From Paraburkholderia sp. BL9I2N2 (GTDB taxonomy: Bacteria > Pseudomonadota > Gammaproteobacteria > Burkholderiales > Burkholderiaceae): a DNA stretch of 64,000 nt. Every line of letters begins with the position of its first letter. The stretch's first letter is position 1. The stretch lies in assembly GCF_004339745.1 (NCBI RefSeq), contig NZ_SMGP01000005.1, positions 248,001 to 312,000 on the forward strand, given 5' to 3'. This document shows positions 40,874 to 49,760 of the stretch, piece by piece. The position numbers and the translations under genes are program-made. The notes under the pieces were generated by a model. It saw only the letters and a list, made by a program, of their open reading frames with translations. It was not told where the DNA came from and did not search any database.

Positions 40874-42433
40874 TCACGCAGTTTGCTCGACCTTGAATAC
40901 GGCGACGGCATGTCGCAGTTGTTCGGTCTGCTCATCGAGCGAACCGGCCGCGGCGGCGGCCTGCTCGACGAGTGCGGCATTGCGTTGCGTCACATCGTCC
41001 ATCTGACGGATGGCAAGATTGACTTCGCCGATACCTGAACTCTGTTCCTTCGAAGCCGCCGAAATCTCGTTCATGATGGCCGTCACGCGGCGCACCGCGT
41101 CGACCACCTCGCCGATCGTGCTGCCCGCTTTGCCCGCGAGCGTCGAGCCTTCGCCGACTTGCGCGACCGACTGATCGATCAGCACTTTGATTTCCTTGGC
41201 CGCTGTCGCGCTGCGTTGCGCGAGATTGCGCACCTCGCCCGCGACCACCGCGAAGCCGCGGCCTTCTTCGCCGGCGCGCGCAGCTTCCACCGCGGCGTTC
41301 AGCGCCAGAATGTTGGTCTGGAACGCGATCCCCTCGATCACGCTGATGATCTCGCCGATCTTGCGCGAACTATCGGTGATGCCCACCATTTTCTCGACGA
41401 CGTCGTTGACCACCTGGCCACCGCGCGCGGCGATGGCCGACGCGTCACCGGCCAGTTCGGACGCGGTCGCCGCGTTGTCGGCGTTCTGCGTGACGGTCTT
41501 GGTGAGTTCGTCCATGCTCGCGGCAGTCTGCTGCAACGACGCGGCCTGTTCCTCGGTGCGGCTCGACAGATCCAGATTGCCGGCGGCGATTTCTTTCGAA
41601 GCGACGGTGATCGTCTCCGCCGACGTCTTGATCCGCGCGACGGTGGCCGCGAGTTGATCGCGCATCTCACGCAACGAGAACAGCAGGCTCGACTTGTCGT
41701 CGCGGCGCAGGTCGATGCGCGTGGCCAGATCGCCGCGCGCGATCTGCATCGCAATCGAAGCCGCCGCGGAAGGCTCGCCGCCGATCGAGCGCGACACGCT
41801 GCGCACCACGCGCGACGCCACGAACGACACCATCACGCCCAACACCACCAGCATGCCGGCCGAGCGCGCGAGTGTCGTGTAGAACTGCGCCTGGATGTCG
41901 TCCATGTAAGCGCCGGCGATGAAGTCCCAGCCCCACGGGGCGAAGCGCTTCACATAACCGATCTTCTCGCTAGGCGTCGTCTCGCCGGGTTTCGGCCACC
42001 AGTAGCGCAGGTAGCCGGCGCCGGCCGCCGAACCGCCGGCCTGGGCGATGTCGTGATACAGCGCGTTGCCTTTGGCGTCGCGAAAACCGCTCATGTCCTT
42101 GCCGTTGAGCTTCGGGCTCATCGGATGATCGATCATGACCGAATCGCTGCGCACGATTGTCACGTAGCCGGATGCACCGTAGCGTTGGGCATTGACGCGG
42201 GCAATGGCTTGTTGCTTCGCGTCGTCGGCGGAGAGCTTGCCGGCGTCGGCCTGCTTCGCATAGTCCGCGACGATCGATGCCGCCATGTCCGTGACGTCGG
42301 CCAGATCCGCGCGCCGTGCGTCCATTTGACCGTTACGTGCTTCGTACGCGTTCACAACGGTCACGATCAGGAGCGCAGCCCAGCACAGCAGCAATGGCAC
42401 CCACAATTTCTGTTTCAGTGTCAGACGGTTCAT
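40874..42433 (-). CDS. Methyl-accepting chemotaxis protein with sCache sensor
   Basis: The 519-residue receptor has a first membrane helix (LWVPLLLCWAALLIVTVVNA) and a periplasmic sCache_2-type domain (residues ~35-185, with FAPWGWDFIAGAYMDDIQAQ at its end). A second helix (MLVVLGVMVSFVASRVV), HAMP, and a signalling domain with the conserved tip EEGRGFAVVAGEVRNLAQRS follow. It ends KVEQTA, without the NWETF-type tether for CheR. ATG 42433 is chosen over a TTG at 42448. The ligand is unknown; sCache domains often bind small carboxylates. Confidence 0.92.
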   Translation of the reverse strand: MNRLTLKQKLWVPLLLCWAALLIVTVVNAYEARNGQMDARRADLADVTDMAASIVADYAKQADAGKLSADDAKQQAIARVNAQRYGASGYVTIVRSDSVMIDHPMSPKLNGKDMSGFRDAKGNALYHDIAQAGGSAAGAGYLRYWWPKPGETTPSEKIGYVKRFAPWGWDFIAGAYMDDIQAQFYTTLARSAGMLVVLGVMVSFVASRVVRSVSRSIGGEPSAAASIAMQIARGDLATRIDLRRDDKSSLLFSLREMRDQLAATVARIKTSAETITVASKEIAAGNLDLSSRTEEQAASLQQTAASMDELTKTVTQNADNAATASELAGDASAIAARGGQVVNDVVEKMVGITDSSRKIGEIISVIEGIAFQTNILALNAAVEAARAGEEGRGFAVVAGEVRNLAQRSATAAKEIKVLIDQSVAQVGEGSTLAGKAGSTIGEVVDAVRRVTAIMNEISAASKEQSSGIGEVNLAIRQMDDVTQRNAALVEQAAAAAGSLDEQTEQLRHAVAVFKVEQTA

Positions 42434-42615
42434 TATCGGATTCGACAATACGTTGAGCTCGGAATAGGGAGAGGCTGCAATCTGCGCTGCATAGCTCGCA
42501 TAACGGCGCGTGCGGCGCTTTCTTTATCCGGTTGCTCAAAAAACAGTCGAACGGCCGCGCGTAGGCGACCGCCGAAACATGCGGGGCAAAAACGGGGCTG
42601 GCAGGGCGTTGGGCG

Positions 42616-43362
42616 CTAGATCTGTTCCCGGCCGAACGCGCCAAGGCGTTCGAGGTCGAGCACGTCGATCTGGTTATACGAGAGGCGCAAAATTTGCAGC
42701 CGTTCGAGGTTTTGCAGCGCCTGATTGATCCGCTGACGCGACACGCCCGCCAACAGGCCGACTTCTTCCTGCGAAATGGCCAGCGTGCGGCCGGTGTCGG
42801 GATAAAGGTCCGGGTTGAACAATTGCGCGAGCGCCTGTGCGACGCGCGCGTCGACATCGAGCAGTCGGCTATTCTGAATCGATGCGATGAATTCGCCCAT
42901 GCGGTTGTTCAGTTGCCGGATCACGAAGCCGGTGAAGGGCAGGCTCGACTCCAGCAGCGTGTGGAACGTCTCCGACGGCACGAACATGACCAGCGAGGGC
43001 TGAATCGCCGCCACGTCGTATTTGCGCAGTTCGCGCTTGATCACGCTGCCTTCGCCGAACCAGCCGCCGCGCGGCACGCCGGACAGCGTGCAACTGCGTC
43101 CCGAAGGGCTATAGATGGCAAGTTTGATGAGGCCGGAATGCACGCCGATCCAGTAGTCCGACGGCTCCTGGCGGCGCGCGATCCATGCGCCGCCTTCCAG
43201 ATGCTCCGCGTGCGCGCTGGCGAGCACCAAGGCCTGATGCTCGGCGGCGAGCGCCCGGAACCACGCGCACGTGGCGAACAGGCCCGGCAGATTTGCGCGC
43301 GCGACCCGTTCCGGCTTGCGCGGGCGGGCGTCGGCGGGGGCGGTGAGCGGAGCGTCGTTCAT
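42616..43362 (-). CDS. Crp/Fnr-family transcriptional regulator
   Basis: The 248-residue regulator has a cyclic-nucleotide-type sensory barrel (residues ~40-150, GVHSGLIKLAIYSPSGRSCT, PRGGWFGEGSVI). A C-terminal winged helix follows (ISQEEVGLLAGVSRQRINQA). No N-terminal cysteine set for an Fe-S cluster is visible. It is divergent from the acyl-CoA synthetase gene with 155 bases between, which contain a TGTCA-N6-TGACA palindrome. The start is the ATG of MNDAPLTAP; a longer frame from 43425 would overlap that palindrome. Confidence 0.88.
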   Translation of the reverse strand: MNDAPLTAPADARPRKPERVARANLPGLFATCAWFRALAAEHQALVLASAHAEHLEGGAWIARRQEPSDYWIGVHSGLIKLAIYSPSGRSCTLSGVPRGGWFGEGSVIKRELRKYDVAAIQPSLVMFVPSETFHTLLESSLPFTGFVIRQLNNRMGEFIASIQNSRLLDVDARVAQALAQLFNPDLYPDTGRTLAISQEEVGLLAGVSRQRINQALQNLERLQILRLSYNQIDVLDLERLGAFGREQI

Positions 43363-43418
43363 GGCAGCTTGCGGGTTTTCGGGCGAATGTGGGTGTGGCA
43401 GCGCCAGGGCGCGCCACT

Positions 43419-43436
43419 CTGTCATTTGAATGACAG
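43419..43436. promoter_or_regulatory. Palindrome CTGTCATT-TG-AATGACAG, probable Crp/Fnr-family site
   Basis: The arms are perfect over 8 bases and contain TGTCA-N6-TGACA, the spacing of Crp/Fnr-superfamily sites (the CooA site is TGTCA-N6-CGACA). It lies 57-74 bases upstream of the regulator ATG and 82-99 upstream of the acyl-CoA synthetase ATG, well placed to control both. Confidence 0.7.
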
Positions 43437-43517
43437 ACAGTTCACCATGGCAATTGTTAGCCTAGTTCATCAGTCAGAATAATCGACGGCGCGACCAGCG
43501 CCTCTGGAGACGATCCG

Positions 43518-45149
43518 ATGAAGCACATGTTCGAAGCAGGCCTCGAGCGCCGTGAGGCCAACTATGTCCCACTAACGCCGATCGATTTCATCGTGCGCGC
43601 AGCGGAAGTCTACGGTGAGCGGCCGGCGGTCGTCCATGGGGAGATTCGCCGCAACTGGCGAGAGACCTACGAGCGCGCCCGGCGGCTGGCCAGCGCGCTG
43701 CAGCGCGCCGGCATTCAGCGTGGCGACACGGTCGCGGCCTTGCTGCCCAACATTCCTCCGATGATAGAAGCGCACTTCGGCGTGCCCATGGCCGGCGCCG
43801 TGCTCAATACGCTGAACACGCGGCTCGACGTGTCGTCGCTGCTGTTCATGCTGCGCCACGGCGAGGCCAAGGCGCTGATCGTCGATACCGAGTACGGCGA
43901 GTTCGCGCATCGTGCCGCGCTGGAATTTCCGGACCTGCGCGTGATCAGCGTGGCGGACGCGATGCCCGCCGATCCGGCTCAATTCATCCGTGCGACAGAC
44001 TACGAAGCGTTCCTGCAATCCGGCGACCCCGAATTCGCGTGGACCCTGCCGGCCGCCGAATGGGACGCCATTGCGCTGAACTACACCTCCGGCACGACCG
44101 GCGATCCGAAGGGCGTGGTCTACCACCATCGCGGCGCGTATCTGAACGCGCTCAGCAATATCCTCGAATGGGATATGCCCAAGCACGCGGTCTACCTGTG
44201 GACTTTGCCGTTATTCCACTGCAACGGCTGGTGTTTTCCGTGGACGGTGGCCGCGCGTGCCGGCGTCAACGTCTGTTTGCGGAAATTCGATGCGAAGACG
44301 GTGTTCGATCTGATTCGCCGCGAAGGCATCACGCACTATTGCGGCGCGCCGATCGTTCAGAGCGCGCTCGCGAACGCGCCGGCCGAATGGCGCGAGGGCA
44401 TCGAGCATCGCGTGTCGACGATGGTGGCGGGCGCGGCGCCCGCGCCGGCGGTGATCGCGAAGATGAAGGAGATCGGCTTCGATCTCACGCACGTGTACGG
44501 ACTCACCGAAACCTATGGGCCGGCCGCGGTCTGCGCAAAACAGGAAGAGTGGGAGTCGCTCGACGATAGCGCGCGCGCCGAACTGAACGCGCGGCAGGGC
44601 GTGCGCTATCACCTGCAAGCGGCGGTGACCGTGCTCGACCCGGACACGCTCGCACCCGTGCCCGCCGATGGCGAGACCATCGGCGAGATCATGTTCCGCG
44701 GCAACATCTGCATGAAGGGCTATCTGAAGAACGAACGTGCGACGGACGCCACCTTCCAGGGCGGCTGGTTCCATACCGGCGATCTTGGCGTGCGGATGCC
44801 CGATGGCTATATCCGCATTCGCGATCGCAGCAAGGACATCATCATTTCCGGCGGCGAGAACATCTCGAGCATCGAGGTCGAAGACACGCTGTACCGTCAC
44901 CCTGCGGTGTCCGTAGCCGCCGTGGTGGCGATGGCGGACGCGAAGTGGGGCGAGGTACCGTGCGCCTTCGTCGAGCTCAAGGAGGGCGCGCAGGTGAGCG
45001 CGGAAGAGATCATTGCGCACTGCCGGCTCTTTCTTGCGGGATACAAGTTGCCGAAAGCGGTGCGCTTCGGCGAATTGCCGAAGACATCGACGGGAAAAAT
45101 TCAGAAGTTCGAACTGCGCGCGCGTATCAAGGCCGAAGAAAAGCCATGA
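43518..45149 (+). CDS. AMP-forming acyl-CoA synthetase
   Basis: The 543-residue enzyme activates a carboxylic acid to its CoA thioester through an adenylate. The AMP-binding loop is YTSGTTGDPKGVVYHHRGAY (residues ~190-210), followed by VYGLTETYGPAAVC, DGYIRIRDRSKDIIISGGEN and the catalytic lysine loop PKTSTGKIQKFELR. It resembles the short/medium-chain group related to 3-methylmercaptopropionyl-CoA ligase (DmdB). Expression is probably controlled by the divergent Crp/Fnr regulator. Confidence 0.9.
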   Translation: MKHMFEAGLERREANYVPLTPIDFIVRAAEVYGERPAVVHGEIRRNWRETYERARRLASALQRAGIQRGDTVAALLPNIPPMIEAHFGVPMAGAVLNTLNTRLDVSSLLFMLRHGEAKALIVDTEYGEFAHRAALEFPDLRVISVADAMPADPAQFIRATDYEAFLQSGDPEFAWTLPAAEWDAIALNYTSGTTGDPKGVVYHHRGAYLNALSNILEWDMPKHAVYLWTLPLFHCNGWCFPWTVAARAGVNVCLRKFDAKTVFDLIRREGITHYCGAPIVQSALANAPAEWREGIEHRVSTMVAGAAPAPAVIAKMKEIGFDLTHVYGLTETYGPAAVCAKQEEWESLDDSARAELNARQGVRYHLQAAVTVLDPDTLAPVPADGETIGEIMFRGNICMKGYLKNERATDATFQGGWFHTGDLGVRMPDGYIRIRDRSKDIIISGGENISSIEVEDTLYRHPAVSVAAVVAMADAKWGEVPCAFVELKEGAQVSAEEIIAHCRLFLAGYKLPKAVRFGELPKTSTGKIQKFELRARIKAEEKP

Positions 45150-45171
45150 TGCGGTTGCGCGTGTGACGGTG

Positions 45172-45193
45172 TGGCGTGCCGAATGGCACGCCA
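45172..45193. other. Perfect stem-loop after the acyl-CoA synthetase gene
   Basis: TGGCGTGCC and GGCACGCCA pair over 9 bases around GAAT, 23 bases after the stop. No T tract follows, so terminator activity is uncertain. Confidence 0.45.
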
Positions 45194-45257
45194 GTGCCGG
45201 TACTGCGCGCTGTGGATCACGTGCGCGCTATCGCGCAGGATCGCGCTGGTCGCGCGC

Positions 45258-45482
45258 TTAGCCGCGCGTGTCGACCCAGTGACGTGCCCAGCGTGCCGAG
45301 TGCTGCAAAGCCTGTTCTTCGTTCGTGAAGTAATCGAGCGAATAGAACTGGTAGCGCCCTTCGGTGCGCGCGCTGTCGGCGCGTTCGAGCAGCAGATTGG
45401 ATGAAAAAGTGCCATCGGGCAAACGATGCGCCGAGGGTTTGACGGCATAGCCGTTGTAGTGATGAATATGTTTGTTTTGCAT
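45258..45482 (-). CDS. Conserved small hypothetical protein
   Basis: The 74-residue protein (HIHHYNGYAVKPSAHRLPDG, LLLERADSARTEGRYQFYSL, then ARWARHWVDTRG) resembles small Burkholderiaceae proteins of unknown function. The pattern Y.V.PSAH.L.DG.F..NL.LER looks like a compact beta-rich fold. No signal peptide. The ATG lies in an AT-rich patch (ATTTTATATTTTAATGATG on the other strand), a probable promoter. Confidence 0.7.
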   Translation of the reverse strand: MQNKHIHHYNGYAVKPSAHRLPDGTFSSNLLLERADSARTEGRYQFYSLDYFTNEEQALQHSARWARHWVDTRG

Positions 45483-45772
45483 TTTATATTTTAATGATGT
45501 TCGAGTGCGCGCCTGCCTTGCGGACCCTTGTACGAGTCGCGCGGACGAGCTGATTCAAGCCATTGCGAGCCGAATCCTGACGCAGTCGGAAAAGCGAAAA
45601 ATGGGCGTTGAAGCCGGAGGGGAGAATGAGGTGCAACGAGGCGTTTGGCGCTCAGGCAAGCTGCTTGAATGGCATGCAGCTCAAAGCGATACGCGCAAAC
45701 TGTGGGAGACAAAGCTCCGCGAGGATGTCGCTGCAGCCCGATGTCCGTTGCCGGACACCGAGCCCTTCAAAC

Positions 45773-45976
45773 TTACAGCGGCTTGATGTTAGCCGCTTGC
45801 AGACCCTTCGGGCCTTGCTTCGTTTCGAAGCTCACTTTCTGATTCTCAGCCAGCGTCTTGAAGCCGTCGCCGCTGATTTCGGAGAAGTGTGCGAACAGGT
45901 CGTCGCCGCCCTTGTCCGGGGTGATGAAGCCAAAGCCTTTGCTGTCGTTGAACCACTTAACGGTACCGGTATCCAT
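45773..45976 (-). CDS. Cold-shock protein (CspA family)
   Basis: The 67-residue OB-fold protein contains both nucleic-acid-binding motifs, KGFGFITP (RNP1) and DLFAHF (RNP2). The start is MDTGTVKWFND; the longer open frame is its leader read through. The ~150-200 bases upstream contain no gene and probably form the long 5' leader typical of cold-induced csp mRNAs. Function: RNA chaperone at low temperature or in stress. Confidence 0.92.
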   Translation of the reverse strand: MDTGTVKWFNDSKGFGFITPDKGGDDLFAHFSEISGDGFKTLAENQKVSFETKQGPKGLQAANIKPL

Positions 45977-46220
45977 GAAGAATCCTTGAGGTAAAAATAG
46001 AAAGATGTGCTCTGTGATAGAGCGCTGAAGCGTCAAGGAGGGAGAGGACAACGAATACCGCTGAGGGAGCGAGACATTGATGAACAGCAATCGAACTTCT
46101 TGAACTTCGGATGCCACAGTAACCGCCGGGGTGTATCAACGTCAACACTTATCTTGTAACTGTTTTGCCGGGTGCCGCGAACGGCTTGCGCTGCGCGCTT
46201 GCCGATAGAGCCCTGGTTCC

Positions 46221-46252
46221 CGGCTTGCCGTGCGACGCGGCACGGCAAGCCG
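46221..46252. other. 13-bp stem-loop between lysE-type gene and csp leader
   Basis: CGGCTTGCCGTGC and GCACGGCAAGCCG pair perfectly around a six-base loop, 19 bases after the LysE-family stop. It lacks a T tract on either strand, so it may stabilise mRNA ends or act as a weak terminator. Confidence 0.5.
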
Positions 46253-46270
46253 TTCGAGCGGCAACGCGTT

Positions 46271-46906
46271 TCAGATACCCACTCTGTGTGCCGTCAGGAT
46301 GAGGCGCAATCCCAGCGCGGCGACGGCGCTCGCGGCGACGCGATCGACCCAGGCTTTCCATTGCAGGTAAATTTCGCGCGGTCGCTTGCTCGAAAAACAC
46401 AGCGCGACAACGGTGTACCAGCCGGCTTCGATAGCGAAGATCGCAGGCGGCAATGCAAAGTAGCACCACAGCGGCGGATGTTGCGGCAGCAGGGCCGCGA
46501 AGATACTGCCGTAATAAACGGCTGTCTTCGGATTACTGAGTTGTGTGCTCAAGCCGATCCAGAAAGATTTACGGGCATTGGCCTGGACCGCTTGCGTGGC
46601 ATCGAAGGCGAGCGGTTTGGCGGCGCCACGCCAGATTTTCGACGCCAGGTAGATCAGATAGAGGCCGCCCGCCACTTTCAGGCCGACATAGAGCCATTCG
46701 ACGCTCGCCAGCAAGGTATAGAGACCGAGCAACGCGATGCCGCTAAAGAACACACCGCCGACGCCCATGCCAATGGCGGTGGCGAGACCATCGCCGCGCG
46801 ACAAGCCGATCGCATTACGGGCGACGATGACGAAACTCGGTCCCGGACTCATGGCGCCTAACAGGAGTGCGACGAGGATGGTGATGATGGCGGTTGAAGC
46901 GGTCAT
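46271..46906 (-). CDS. LysE/RhtB-family amino-acid exporter
   Basis: The 211-residue inner-membrane protein has about six hydrophobic segments and the family opening LLLGAMSPGPSFVIVARNAI, followed by GLYLIYLASKIWRG and FWIGLSTQLSNPKTAVYYGS. LysE/RhtB proteins export amino acids such as lysine, homoserine or threonine; the substrate here is not predictable. The start is the ATG of MTASTAII; the upstream codons of the open frame are not membrane-like. Confidence 0.88.
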   Translation of the reverse strand: MTASTAIITILVALLLGAMSPGPSFVIVARNAIGLSRGDGLATAIGMGVGGVFFSGIALLGLYTLLASVEWLYVGLKVAGGLYLIYLASKIWRGAAKPLAFDATQAVQANARKSFWIGLSTQLSNPKTAVYYGSIFAALLPQHPPLWCYFALPPAIFAIEAGWYTVVALCFSSKRPREIYLQWKAWVDRVAASAVAALGLRLILTAHRVGI

Positions 46907-47215
46907 GGTCGAGTGTCTCCTGTGCGCTAGCGTGCTATCAGTGAAACATAACATGAGAGTGCGAGGCTTTGCTTTTGTCCCTTTGCTTCGCGCTCATTCT
47001 TGTCGATGAGTATTGCCGCTTCTGCTAACAGTCTGGATAACCCAATGGCAATTGAAAAGCCCTGCAACGCGGACTAACAATTCATTGCTGCAAGCAAAAG
47101 AAATTGGATGCTAGAATCGCTTTCCATACGCTGAAGCAGCCCCGAACCACGGGGCGAGACAAGAGCGCAATTCGATCCGGTTGCCGACGAATTCCCCATA
47201 ATCCAAGATTTAATG

Positions 47216-47288
47216 GGCATGATTTCCAGGTGCGAGTTCTCCCGCATCGGGAGAGGCATCGCGAGTTCGATTCGCACTCGAGCCATCT
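47216..47288 (+). pseudogene. Decayed tRNA-like element
   Basis: GGCATGA at 47216 pairs with TCGAGCC at 47278-47284 (five Watson-Crick pairs and one G-T). TCTCC/GGAGA encloses the seven-base loop CGCATCG, and GTTCGATT stands where a T loop is expected. The D arm is too short and the T stem does not pair, and there is no CCA. A T-tailed hairpin follows at 47301-47334. It looks like a degenerate tRNA gene, though a small structured RNA is also possible. The rest of 46907-47371 holds no recognised gene. Confidence 0.35.
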
Positions 47289-47300
47289 GAATCACGCATA

Positions 47301-47334
47301 GGCTTCGCGTTGTTTAGCGAAGCCTTTTGCTTTT
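47301..47334 (+). terminator. Intrinsic terminator after the tRNA-like element
   Basis: GGCTTCGC and GCGAAGCC pair over eight bases around an eight-base loop and are followed by TTTTGCTTTTC. No protein gene precedes it on this strand, which suggests that the tRNA-like element is or was transcribed. Confidence 0.7.
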
Positions 47335-47371
47335 CTAACGCGAGCATTATTAGCCGCGACACCGGTACGTT

Positions 47372-47635
47372 ATGAAAGAGCTTGGAGAACAACGGCAGCT
47401 CGACTTCGACGGGAATGCCCGTGAGCGCCTGGTCGCATGGATCCGCCGACGCATGGACGAATACGGCATTACGATAGAAGCGCTCGCCGAAGCGATCGAA
47501 ACCGATGCGGCCGCGACCCGGGCCGTGATGTATCGCGACGCCTACGGCAATACGTGGGACGGTCACGGTGATAAACCGGACTGGCTCGCGCGCGCGATTT
47601 ACGCTGGACAGAACATCGATCATTTCCGTTGCTGA
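47372..47635 (+). CDS. H-NS-family small DNA-binding protein
   Basis: The 87-residue protein ends with an H-NS-type DNA-binding segment (MYRDAYGNTWDGHGDKPDWL, compare YRD..G.TW.G.G..P.W). Before it stands a short helical region (RLVAWIRRRMDEYGITIEAL) in place of the usual oligomerisation coiled coil. It may therefore modulate full-length H-NS proteins. A second short unit, ARAIYAGQNIDHFRC, is common to the Burkholderia variants. Confidence 0.75.
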   Translation: MKELGEQRQLDFDGNARERLVAWIRRRMDEYGITIEALAEAIETDAAATRAVMYRDAYGNTWDGHGDKPDWLARAIYAGQNIDHFRC

Positions 47636-47661
47636 GAGTGGCGTCTGCCGCTTGCGCGCGG

Positions 47662-47817
47662 TTATCGCATAGCCTGCCGGCGCGTTCCTTTGCCGTTGAT
47701 CGCATGCACGATCTGCCTTAAGATCGGCGCGTCGTTGCCGATTCCGTGCCCTTTCTTACGGGCGCATGCGGCACAGAACTGGAAGCTGCATGCCGTACGG
47801 TCGTCGAACTCCTTCAT
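47662..47817 (-). CDS. Possible small cysteine-containing protein
   Basis: From ATG 47817 the frame gives 51 residues, MKEFDDRTACSFQFCAACAR and KKGHGIGNDAPILRQIVHAI, with a CxxxxCxxC cluster that could bind metal. The start overlaps the beginning of pbpG on the opposite strand by a few dozen bases. A GAAATTCAGATG context offers only a weak ribosome site. No family recognised; the compact Cys pattern is the main reason to list it. Confidence 0.35.
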   Translation of the reverse strand: MKEFDDRTACSFQFCAACARKKGHGIGNDAPILRQIVHAINGKGTRRQAMR

Positions 47818-49022
47818 CTGAATTTCCTGCTTGTCGTTTCCCTGCGTGGCTCCGCTGTCTCGCGGTATTCGGCCTGTTGTGGCTGAATATCGGCGGGTCG
47901 TTTGGTGCGGCCCACCAGCCTGCACGGCAGCCGTCCGTGCGCGTGAGCCGGCACGTCGAAACGTCCACGAGGCACACGTCCAAAGCGAAAGCCAAACGGC
48001 CGAGCAAAGCGAAGAAGCCCACTCCCGGCAAGGCTCGGCGTCGTGTCACGCACAAGCGCAAGCACGTGACGGGCACCGAACGGACGATGCATGCCAGCAA
48101 GGCCGCGCCCAAACATCGCCGGCAAGCTGTGCGCAATGCGCGGGATGCGCGCGGCGCGAGGCGGGCCGCAGAGTTGCCGGCAAAGCGCGATACGCAACAT
48201 TTATCAGCGTCGCGCGCGTCGATGCCGCATAAAGGGCTTCGCCTGCTGGCGCGCTGCGGCTATACGTCGAAATCGCGCGCGTTGCTGCGCGCCAGATCCG
48301 TCTACGTCGTCGACGAACGAACGCAAACCGTACTCACCGAAAAGCAGGCTGACCGAGTCATGCCAATCGCTTCGGTATCCAAACTGATGACAGCCGTCGT
48401 GTCGCTCGACACGAGGCATGCATTGAATGCGCCGCTTAACGTTACGGTTCAGGACCAGGATTTCGACAAGTTCACCGGTTCACGTTTGAGTGTCGGTTCG
48501 ACGCTGTCGCGCCATGACATGTTGCATATTGCGCTGATGTCGTCGGAGAACCGCGCTGCGGCCGCGCTCAGTCGCGATTATTCGGGCGGCCGTCCGGGCT
48601 TCGTCGCCGCGATGAATGCGAAGGCGCGCGCTCTCGGTATGCGGCATACGTCGTTTGTGAACGGCACGGGCTTGTCGCCGCAAAACGTTTCGACAGCGCG
48701 GGATTTGTCGTTGCTGGTCGCCGCGGCCAGCCGTTTTCCGTTGATTCGCGCTTATTCCACCGATCGCGCGCAAGTGGTTTTACCCGGCGGCGGGCGAGCT
48801 AGCCTGAGTTATCACAACTCGAATGCGCTGGTGCGAGGCGGCGACCGCTCGATCGTTCTGCAGAAAACCGGCTTCATCAACGAGGCCGGACATTGTGTTG
48901 TCGTGCGAATGAGGGTGCACGGCAGGCCGGTCGACATCGTGGTGTTGGGTGCGCCAGGCGCGCACGATCACATTGCCGACGTGACGAGAATCAGCCGCTG
49001 GCTGCGCTGTTCGTTGCGCTAA
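47790..49022 (+). CDS. pbpG: D-alanyl-D-alanine endopeptidase (PBP7 type)
   Basis: The ~410-residue serine peptidase cuts DD-cross-links of peptidoglycan in the periplasm. The catalytic triad motifs are SVSK (SxxK, in PIASVSKLMTAVVSLD), SEN (MSSENRAAAAL) and KTG (LQKTGFINEAGHC). An N-terminal hydrophobic segment (WLRCLAVFGLLWLNIGGSFG) acts as a signal. A ~130-residue Lys/Arg/Ala-rich linker separates it from the catalytic domain, longer than in E. coli PbpG. A start at 47766 is also open. Confidence 0.88.
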   Translation: MPYGRRTPSSEFPACRFPAWLRCLAVFGLLWLNIGGSFGAAHQPARQPSVRVSRHVETSTRHTSKAKAKRPSKAKKPTPGKARRRVTHKRKHVTGTERTMHASKAAPKHRRQAVRNARDARGARRAAELPAKRDTQHLSASRASMPHKGLRLLARCGYTSKSRALLRARSVYVVDERTQTVLTEKQADRVMPIASVSKLMTAVVSLDTRHALNAPLNVTVQDQDFDKFTGSRLSVGSTLSRHDMLHIALMSSENRAAAALSRDYSGGRPGFVAAMNAKARALGMRHTSFVNGTGLSPQNVSTARDLSLLVAAASRFPLIRAYSTDRAQVVLPGGGRASLSYHNSNALVRGGDRSIVLQKTGFINEAGHCVVVRMRVHGRPVDIVVLGAPGAHDHIADVTRISRWLRCSLR

Positions 49023-49055
49023 GCGGTATTCATCAGACAAGAAGGCCGAAAAAGA

Positions 49056-49083
49056 CCAAAAAAAAGCCCGCGCAAGGCGGGCT
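49056..49083 (-). terminator. Terminator of pcaHG
   Basis: AGCCCGC and GCGGGCT form a seven-base stem around GCAAG. On the minus strand it is followed by a run of eight T residues. It lies 87 bases after the pcaG stop and converges on pbpG. Confidence 0.85.
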
Positions 49084-49169
49084 CAACTACTCGGAGTATC
49101 GCGATCCAGTCGCTAGAAGGATCATGCTCAGTGTATGTGAAAGCTATATGAAAGTGTAGAAAAACCGCG

Positions 49170-49757
49170 TCAAAGATCGAAAAATACGGTTTCCTTATCG
49201 CCTTGCATGTAGATATCGAAGCGGTAGACGTTAGCCACATGCGGCTCGCGGCGCGCGATCAGCGTGGCGCGCCGGTCCGCTGGAACCGTTGCCAGTACGG
49301 GGTCTTTCTCATTCGCCGCGGCTTCGTCCTCGAAATAGACACGCGTGAAAGTGTGCAGCAGCATGCCGCGCATGGTCAGGATCACATTCAGATGCGGCGC
49401 TTCATCCGGGCTGACGCGGCCCGGTTTCACCGTTTCCACGACGAAGCGTTTGTGCGGATCCGTGCCGGTGCCGACACGCGCGAAACCGCGAAAGCCGGTC
49501 TTCAGGATTTCGTCGCGCGACTCCGGGAAGTGCCCATTCGCGTCCACTTGCGACACTTCGAGCATGGCGTCGCCGATCACCTTGCCGTCGCCGTCGAACA
49601 CCTGGCCGACGATCGTGATGTGCTCGCCGGCCGCTTCGCGGTCAGCCAGAACGGGCGTAAACAGGCTCTTGAAGTCGAAATCGTACTGCTGCGGGCACAG
49701 ACCGTACGCGAAGTAAGGTCCGACCGTTTGCGAAGGCGTTTGCTTGAGGGTCGTCAT
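49170..49757 (-). CDS. pcaG: Protocatechuate 3,4-dioxygenase alpha subunit
   Basis: The 195-residue subunit (LKQTPSQTVGPYFAYGLCPQ, ARVGTGTDPHKRFVVETVKP, APHLNVILTMRGMLLHTFTR) pairs with PcaH in the (alpha-beta) iron enzyme that opens the protocatechuate ring to beta-carboxymuconate. The alpha subunit lacks the complete iron ligand set, as is normal. It follows pcaH with three bases between. Confidence 0.95.
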   Translation of the reverse strand: MTTLKQTPSQTVGPYFAYGLCPQQYDFDFKSLFTPVLADREAAGEHITIVGQVFDGDGKVIGDAMLEVSQVDANGHFPESRDEILKTGFRGFARVGTGTDPHKRFVVETVKPGRVSPDEAPHLNVILTMRGMLLHTFTRVYFEDEAAANEKDPVLATVPADRRATLIARREPHVANVYRFDIYMQGDKETVFFDL

Positions 49758-49760
49758 GGC

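Noticed and set aside
45472..45786. 104-codon plus-strand frame between the small hypothetical and csp genes
   Set aside because: It overlaps both minus-strand genes and has no domain character; treated as a shadow.
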